Source of the DNA: an uncultured Bulleidia sp.
GTDB taxonomy: Bacteria; Bacillota_I; Bacilli_A; Erysipelotrichales; Erysipelotrichaceae
DNA length: 18,469 nucleotides
Reading direction: 5' to 3'
Assembly (NCBI GenBank): GCA_934757945.1
Contig: CAKVLT010000034.1
Coordinates: forward strand, 1 to 18,469
The number at the start of each line of letters is the position of its first letter. The stretch's first letter is position 1. Made by a program: the position numbers and the translations under genes. Shown piece after piece: positions 14,155 through 18,469 of this stretch. The notes beneath the pieces were generated by a model. It saw only the letters and a list, made by a program, of their open reading frames with translations. It was not told the origin of the DNA and made no database searches.

Positions 14155-16103
14155 TTAATGCGCATATGATAGAAGTTGGTGCAGTCACTTTGCAAGATAA
14201 AATTGCAGATCCATATCATCAGACAGAAGAAATCATCAAGGTTATGAAAGCTCATTCTGGCTGTGGTGTACTTGTCTTTCCTGAGCTTTGTCTGACAGGA
14301 TATACATGTGCTGATCTGTTTTTTCAGTCTTCTTTGCTTGAAGGTGCTTTGCAGGGATTACAAAATATTGTTGAGGCCAGTACAGATTTCAAAGGCTTGT
14401 TAAGTATTGTGTCCATGCCTTTACAGTATCAAAATGCTTTGTACAACTGTGCTGTTGGTATACAGGAAGGAAAGATACTTGGTGTGATTCCCAAAGTATA
14501 TATTCCTAATTATTCAGAATTCTATGAACAAAGATGGTTTACAAGTGGAGAAAATATTCTTAATGAATCTATTGTGCTTTGTCAGCAGAGGGTTCCTTTT
14601 TCAAGAAATATCTTATTTACAGATAAAGAAAGTACCGCATGTATAGGGTGTGAAACCTGTGAAGATGTATGGGTGTTGCAGAAACCCAGTTCTTCTCATT
14701 GCCTGCATGGTGCCAATATTATCTGTAATCCCAGTGCTTCAGATGAACTGATTGGTAAACAGGATTATAGAAGAAATCTGATTTCCATGCAGAGTGGAAC
14801 TGGCTATTGCGGATATATCTACGCTTCCAGCGGCACTTATGAATCTAGTACGGATCTTGTTTTCTCAGGCCATTGTTTGATTGCGGAAAGTGGAAAAATT
14901 CTGAAGGAATCTATTTATCCATCTGGTACGAATGTTATTACTGCTATTGTGGATCTTGATCATATGGCTCATGACAGAATGCATACTACAACGTACATTA
15001 ATGAACAGGATGACTACATTTATGTACCTTGCCATGTACAATCTGTTGTAAAGAAAGAAGATGTGGTTTCTTCATTTGCAGAAACTTTGAAAAGAAAAGA
15101 GTATTACATCCGAAGACTTCCATTTGTGCCAGAAGGCCAACAAGAAACTTATGAACGTACTAGAACCATACTGCAGATACAGGCTAATGGGTTAGCTACA
15201 AGAGTAAAAAACACCGGTATTAAAAATCTGGTAATTGGTATTTCCGGTGGATTGGATTCTACTTTGGCTCTTATAGTATGCGCTGAAGCTAAGAAGATCG
15301 TTCCGGATATTCATATTCTTTCATATACTATGCCTAATAGAGGCAATACGACCAGTCACACCTTAAACAATGCTTGGAAATTAATGGACTTATTAAGTGA
15401 TGAAAAATATGAAGTTCCTATTGAATCTTATGTTCAGGACCATTTAAAAGCGATTGGTCATAGTGGTGAATATCAAGGCTGTGCAGATACCACTTATGAA
15501 AATGCTCAGGCCAGAATGAGGACGTATATTCTGATGGATGTAGCAAATATGAAAAATGGTCTTGTGGTAGGTACAGGGGATCTTTCTGAACTTGCTTTAG
15601 GATGGTGTACATATAATGGTGATCATATGAGCATGTATGCTGTGAATACTTCCATACCTAAAACCCTTGTAAAGTATATGGTGAAAGCCTATGGTGATAA
15701 AGCGGGAGGAGACTTGAAAGAAGTACTGTATTCTATTTGTGATACTCCTATTTCTCCTGAATTAACTCCGAACAAAGAAGGAGAGATTGCTCAGAAAACA
15801 GAAGAGAAGATTGGTAAATATGATCTGAATGATTTCTTCTTGTTCTATACTTTACGCTATGGAACAGATGTACAGAAACTGTTTGCTTTTGCCTTAAAAG
15901 CATATCCAGAAGTGTCTTTTGAAGATATGAAAGCTTCTTTAATTAGATTTTATAAACGTTTCTTTACACAACAGTTTAAACGCAGCTGTCTTCCTGATGG
16001 GCCTAAGGTTGGATCTGTCACTTTGTCTCCTAGGGGAGATTGGAGAATGCCAAGTGATGCCAGTGTTAAGCTGTGGATTGATCAGATTGAAAAAGCACAA
16101 TAA
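14151..16103 (+). CDS. nadE: Glutamine-dependent NAD synthetase
   Basis: NadE makes NAD from deamido-NAD, ATP and ammonia released from glutamine. The 650-residue protein has both modules. The N-terminal nitrilase-like glutaminase domain has catalytic E45 (VFPELCLTGY), K115 (VIPKVYIPN) and C170 (GCETCEDVW). The C-terminal synthetase domain has the ATP pyrophosphatase loop SGGLDS (365-370) and the downstream GTGDLSELALGW and NGDHMSMY stretches. It can therefore use glutamine as nitrogen donor, unlike the short ammonia-dependent form. GGAG (14139-14142) lies eight bases before ATG, which overlaps the nadD stop as ATGA; an ATG five codons later is an alternative start. It is the last gene of the operon, ended by a strong hairpin. 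Confidence 0.97.
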   Translation: MINAHMIEVGAVTLQDKIADPYHQTEEIIKVMKAHSGCGVLVFPELCLTGYTCADLFFQSSLLEGALQGLQNIVEASTDFKGLLSIVSMPLQYQNALYNCAVGIQEGKILGVIPKVYIPNYSEFYEQRWFTSGENILNESIVLCQQRVPFSRNILFTDKESTACIGCETCEDVWVLQKPSSSHCLHGANIICNPSASDELIGKQDYRRNLISMQSGTGYCGYIYASSGTYESSTDLVFSGHCLIAESGKILKESIYPSGTNVITAIVDLDHMAHDRMHTTTYINEQDDYIYVPCHVQSVVKKEDVVSSFAETLKRKEYYIRRLPFVPEGQQETYERTRTILQIQANGLATRVKNTGIKNLVIGISGGLDSTLALIVCAEAKKIVPDIHILSYTMPNRGNTTSHTLNNAWKLMDLLSDEKYEVPIESYVQDHLKAIGHSGEYQGCADTTYENAQARMRTYILMDVANMKNGLVVGTGDLSELALGWCTYNGDHMSMYAVNTSIPKTLVKYMVKAYGDKAGGDLKEVLYSICDTPISPELTPNKEGEIAQKTEEKIGKYDLNDFFLFYTLRYGTDVQKLFAFALKAYPEVSFEDMKASLIRFYKRFFTQQFKRSCLPDGPKVGSVTLSPRGDWRMPSDASVKLWIDQIEKAQ

Positions 16104-16135
16104 AGGCTGTTGGTAATTAAAGTTAAAAAAGGAAC

Positions 16136-16175
16136 AAAATAAGCGGTACTTGTTTACTCAGGTATTGCTTATTTT
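16136..16175. terminator. Bidirectional-type terminator of the NAD operon
   Basis: AAAATAAGCGGTAC (16136-16149) pairs with GTATTGCTTATTTT (16162-16175) over 14 positions, two of them G-U, around a 12-base loop. The A-rich left arm and T-rich right arm would allow termination in both directions. It starts 33 bases after the nadE stop. Confidence 0.8.
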
Positions 16176-16448
16176 ATGTTTATGACAAAGCATCATTGCT
16201 GTAAAATTCAAAGGTTGCTTTGTAGATTCACTAAGAAATACCCAAAAGATGCAGTTGCAGGTCTATACCTTTTGAAACGAAAATGGAAGGGGATATTCCT
16301 TTATTTACTTTGGCAATTTTCAAAAACATTTACTTTATTATCTTTCATTTCATCACTTGCAAATACCAACGGCATAGGTATCTGAATTAATAGAGCTCTG
16401 TCGGGGTAAACCCAGATGTGTTTGGACATCAGATTGTACAGCCGGTAA

Positions 16449-16516
16449 GAGCAAAGGGCAACGCAAGGGTGCTCATGCCTATAATAAGATTTATTATGTT
16501 TCGTTGCCTTTTAAAT
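16449..16516 (+). ncRNA. Candidate structured RNA element
   Basis: AAAGGGCAACG (16453-16463) pairs with CGTTGCCTTTT (16502-16512) over 11 positions with one G-U. Inside lies a perfect 7-bp hairpin, ATAATAA/TTATTAT (16481-16497). An alternative set of pairings uses GAGCA/TGCTC (16449-16453 and 16470-16474) with GGGCA/TGCCT (16456-16460 and 16476-16480), which interlock as a pseudoknot and exclude the outer stem. T-rich sequence follows. The structure is seen; transcription and function are inferred. It matches no riboswitch class that I recognise. Confidence 0.3.
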
Positions 16517-16598
16517 TCTTTTCAAGGTGATGGATTTAGCTTACTCTAAATATATTCAGTCAATACAAGGCGTCTTTAAAACAAACTCATTCTAAATG

Positions 16599-16635
16599 TG
16601 TATGAAAATAGTGTTGAAAACATCGTTTTTATACA
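16599..16635. repeat. Long imperfect inverted repeat (hairpin)
   Basis: Positions 16599-16615 pair with 16619-16635 as RNA over 17 positions with a single A-C mismatch and three G-U pairs, around a GAA loop. There is a short run of T in the right arm but none after it, so it is not a classic terminator. It lies about 50 bases upstream of the promoter of the HAD gene. Confidence 0.55.
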
Positions 16636-16662
16636 AGCTTAGTAGAGGAATGGGGGAATATA

Positions 16663-16691
16663 TTTCAATAGAACCTGATGTATGCTAATAT
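16663..16691 (+). promoter_or_regulatory. Promoter of the HAD hydrolase-rlmD pair, with overlapping inverted repeat
   Basis: TTTCAA (16663-16668) and an extended -10, TGC followed by TAATAT (16683-16691), are 17 bases apart, giving a start near 16698 and a leader of about 46 bases. AACCTGAT (16672-16679) and ATCAGGTT (16705-16712) form a perfect inverted repeat around the -10, with GTATGC/GCATGC (16680-16685 and 16694-16699) inside it. The repeat could be an operator or a leader hairpin. Confidence 0.6.
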
Positions 16692-16743
16692 ATGCATGCT
16701 TAAAATCAGGTTTAGTGATTTGTATATCAGAGGAAACTGCGTA

Positions 16744-17388
16744 ATGAGTTTGAAATTAATTGTTTGGGATTTTAACGGTACGATTGTGGATGATGTAAAG
16801 CTTTGTTATGACATTGAAACAAGAATGCTACAAGAAAGACACATGCGTACCTATACATTGGAGCAATACAGAGATATGTTTTGTTTTCCTGTTATAGAGT
16901 ATTACTATAAGATGGGATATACCTTTGAAGAAGAGTCTTATGAAGATATTTCTGTAGAGTTTAATAAGTTCTACGATGAGGGTTTTCCTTCATTACAGGT
17001 TATGGAGGATTTTGCTGAAACAATCCAGATGTTTAAAGAAAATGGGCTAGAGAATGTCATTATCTCCGCTAGTAGACAAGATAAACTTTTAGCTCAATGT
17101 GACCAATTAGGTATTTCTTCGTATTTTACAAAGATACTAGGAACCGATAATCTACTTGGTGGATCCAAAATAGAAATTGCAAGAAAGTTTATGAAAGAAC
17201 ACCATGTGTTACCAGAAGAGTGTATGTATATTGGTGATTCTTTGCATGATGTAGAAACTGCCACTGCTATGGGTATCAGCAATATTCAGCTTGTAGCAAG
17301 AGGGCATCAGAGTAAAAAAGTGTTAAGTGCTTCTTTTAAGGAAGTGCATGATGCATTGAAAGAGATTGTATATGATGAAGAAATGTAG
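16744..17388 (+). CDS. HAD-superfamily hydrolase with a DxN motif I
   Basis: This 214-residue protein resembles phosphoglycolate phosphatase/PpaX-like HAD proteins with a small helical cap. Motif I reads WDFNGTIVDD, so the nucleophile (D9) is present but the usual second Asp is Asn. Motif II is IISAS, a Lys of the GGSKIEIA stretch serves as motif III, and motif IV is YIGDSLHDVETA, followed by the family's typical Gly-containing loop. A W-x-N-G-T form of motif I recurs in one uncharacterised HAD subgroup, so the Asn may be normal for it, though it should change acid/base chemistry. ATG 16744 was chosen because AGAGG (16729-16733) lies ten bases upstream and the conserved start MSLKLIVWDFNGT follows; an in-frame ATG at 16678 lies upstream of the -10. 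It overlaps the next gene by 17 bases. The substrate is unknown. Confidence 0.88.
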   Translation: MSLKLIVWDFNGTIVDDVKLCYDIETRMLQERHMRTYTLEQYRDMFCFPVIEYYYKMGYTFEEESYEDISVEFNKFYDEGFPSLQVMEDFAETIQMFKENGLENVIISASRQDKLLAQCDQLGISSYFTKILGTDNLLGGSKIEIARKFMKEHHVLPEECMYIGDSLHDVETATAMGISNIQLVARGHQSKKVLSASFKEVHDALKEIVYDEEM

Positions 17389-18469
17389 AGTAGATAAAAA
17401 GTGTGGAGCCTGCAGATACTTGACGGTTCCCTATGAAGAACAGCTTGCAGCTAAGAAGAAAAAAGTGCAGGCTTTGTTTCTGAAACAACAAGTAGAAGAT
17501 GTTTTGGGAATGAAAGATCCTTATCATTATAGACATAAGATTTATGCTGTATTTGGAACAGATTTTAAAGGTCATGTACATGCAGGATTGTATGAAGAAA
17601 ACTCTCATAAACCTGTATTTACAGATGCTTGTCTTATTCAGAATATTCAGGCAAATGCTATCTTAAAAGACATTGCCTATATTGCTGAAAAATGTGAAAT
17701 CGATACCTATGACGAAGATGCTGATACTGGTACATTACGCTATGCGTATCTAAGAGTATCTCATGCGACTAAGAAGGTACTTGTTACTATCGTTATTGGT
17801 TCTAAACAATTACCAAGACAAAAAGCATTTGTTGCACAGCTACTGGAAAAACATCCTGAGATAGAAACGATTGTATTAAATTTTAATCATGGACATAATT
17901 CTATGGTATTAGGGCCTAAAGATAAAGTTCTTTATGGTAAAGGGTATATCCTGGATACATTATGCGGATTGCAATTCTCCATATCCGCACATTCTTTCTA
18001 TCAGGTAAATCCTGTACAGACGGAAGTACTGTATTCTACAGCTATGCAGATGGCAAGACTGAACAGAAAAGATACAGTACTGGATATGTGCTGTGGTATC
18101 GGTACTATTTCTTTAATTGCCGCAAAAACAGCCAGTTTTGTGTTAGGCGTGGAAATTAATCCTGAAGCTATAAAAGATGCAAAATACAATGCAAGAAGAA
18201 ATCATCTTGAAAACAAGACTGACTTTATAGCTATGGATGCTCAGGAGTTTATCACTCATCTGGCAGAAGTTCCTGATGTAGTTTTCCTGGATCCTCCTCG
18301 CAGTGGGCTGTCTGAATCTTTCTTGCATACATTAGGAGATTTAGGACCAAAGAAGGTAATCTATATTTCCTGTAATCCTGAAACACAGTCAAGAGATGTT
18401 CAAATTCTTAAAGATTATCGTTACAAAATTGAAAAGATACAGCCTGTAGATATGTTCCCATTCACATCG
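17372..18469 (+). CDS. rlmD: 23S rRNA (uracil-5)-methyltransferase, RlmD/RumA type, 3'-truncated by the window
   Basis: RlmD-type enzymes use S-adenosylmethionine to make 5-methyluridine in 23S rRNA and carry a 4Fe-4S cluster. The 366 visible residues show the cluster ligands C5, C11, C14 (CRVDKKCGAC) and C87 (FTDACLIQ), the SAM-binding loop VLDMCCGIGT, DPPRSG (307-312), and the catalytic Cys in YISCNPE (C334). The window ends at DMFPFTS, so only about 15-20 residues are missing. The protein begins directly at the cluster motif and lacks the N-terminal TRAM RNA-binding domain usual in E. coli RlmD. The start is uncertain: ATG 17372 or 17375, with only a weak AAGAGA upstream, 17 or 14 bases inside the HAD gene. 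Bacillota relatives may modify two positions (RlmCD), so the target base is not settled. Confidence 0.9.
   Translation, partial: MMKKCRVDKKCGACRYLTVPYEEQLAAKKKKVQALFLKQQVEDVLGMKDPYHYRHKIYAVFGTDFKGHVHAGLYEENSHKPVFTDACLIQNIQANAILKDIAYIAEKCEIDTYDEDADTGTLRYAYLRVSHATKKVLVTIVIGSKQLPRQKAFVAQLLEKHPEIETIVLNFNHGHNSMVLGPKDKVLYGKGYILDTLCGLQFSISAHSFYQVNPVQTEVLYSTAMQMARLNRKDTVLDMCCGIGTISLIAAKTASFVLGVEINPEAIKDAKYNARRNHLENKTDFIAMDAQEFITHLAEVPDVVFLDPPRSGLSESFLHTLGDLGPKKVIYISCNPETQSRDVQILKDYRYKIEKIQPVDMFPFTS

Larger units (their letters stand above)
16176..16743. other. Intergenic region without a convincing gene, rich in inverted repeats
   Basis: No frame has both a ribosome site and recognisable protein. 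A 69-codon frame at 16176-16385 has a start but no Shine-Dalgarno and no family resemblance. The stretch holds at least four stem structures: ACAAAGCA/TGCTTTGT (16185-16192 and 16216-16223), the large element at 16453-16512, the long hairpin at 16599-16635, and the inverted repeat at 16672-16712. Around 16400-16470 the base composition is more G/C-rich than its surroundings. It could be a noncoding RNA locus or the worn remnant of an insertion; neither can be shown from sequence alone. Confidence 0.6.

Noticed and set aside
16176..16385. 69-codon open frame after the NAD operon
   Set aside because: It starts at the foot of the terminator hairpin, has no ribosome binding site, carries a perfect stem-loop in its first codons, and resembles no protein family I know. 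Listed only within the spacer entry.
16398..16548. Protein-like frame reading VGVNPDVFGHQIVQPVRAKG as a possible transposase remnant
   Set aside because: It has no start codon or ribosome site, a stop just upstream, and I could not match it to any transposase. The RNA structures in the same stretch are the stronger signal.
16672..16679. ACCTGAT as a thiamine pyrophosphate riboswitch core
   Set aside because: The other conserved parts of that riboswitch (CTGAGA and the GGATAATGCC-like region) are absent and the downstream genes are unrelated to thiamine.
16678..16743. Longer HAD protein beginning at ATG 16678
   Set aside because: It lies upstream of the predicted -10 and the extra residues do not match the HAD fold, which starts at MSLKLIVWDFNGT.
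1..18469. CRISPR array, tRNA or rRNA gene, prophage or defence system
   Set aside because: No regularly spaced repeats, no cloverleaf-like sequence, and no phage, nuclease or toxin-antitoxin proteins were seen. Nearly all of the coding content is explained by housekeeping genes.

Overview
The window is ordinary chromosomal sequence from a low-GC Gram-positive bacterium (Bacillota). The evidence is A/T-rich coding with heavy AGA and GCA use, strong AGGAGG-type ribosome binding sites, a DnaK lacking the extra N-terminal-domain segment of Gram-negative homologues, and HrcA/CIRCE control. The fused hrcA-grpE-dnaK-dnaJ-clpB order and the oleate hydratase would suit a gut Erysipelotrichia-like organism, but this placement is a guess.

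Layout: (1) 1-1575, 3' part of an oleate hydratase gene, closed by a strong terminator. (2) 1576-1850, control region of the heat-shock operon, with one near-perfect CIRCE over a consensus promoter, a second weaker CIRCE at the ribosome binding site, and a third CIRCE-like site upstream. (3) 1851-9104, hrcA-grpE-dnaK-dnaJ-clpB: the repressor, the complete DnaK refolding machine and the ClpB disaggregase. Its terminator lies inside the 3' end of a convergent gene. (4) 9094-9924 (minus), a Cof-type HAD phosphatase. (5) 10022-10519, a small three-helix membrane protein of unknown function with its own promoter and terminator. (6) 10612-16103, a five-gene NAD salvage operon: NrtR-like Nudix regulator, nicotinamidase, nicotinate phosphoribosyltransferase, NaMN adenylyltransferase and glutamine-dependent NAD synthetase. 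It has a perfect 8-3-8 palindrome at its promoter and a strong bidirectional hairpin at its end. (7) 16176-16743, about 570 bases with no convincing gene but several substantial RNA-type structures. (8) 16744-18469, a HAD hydrolase overlapping a TRAM-less RlmD-type rRNA m5U methyltransferase that runs off the window.

The chaperone genes form one functional unit: GrpE is the nucleotide exchange factor and DnaJ the J-domain partner of DnaK, ClpB hands it disaggregated substrates, and HrcA represses the whole set. The NAD genes form a complete Preiss-Handler route from nicotinamide to NAD, probably repressed by the Nudix regulator encoded first.

No defence system, CRISPR array, prophage or obvious intact mobile element was seen. 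The points most worth checking are the multiple CIRCE sites, the Cys/His-rich GrpE N-terminus, the internal ClpB start, the predicted NrtR operator, and the structured spacer at 16176-16743.
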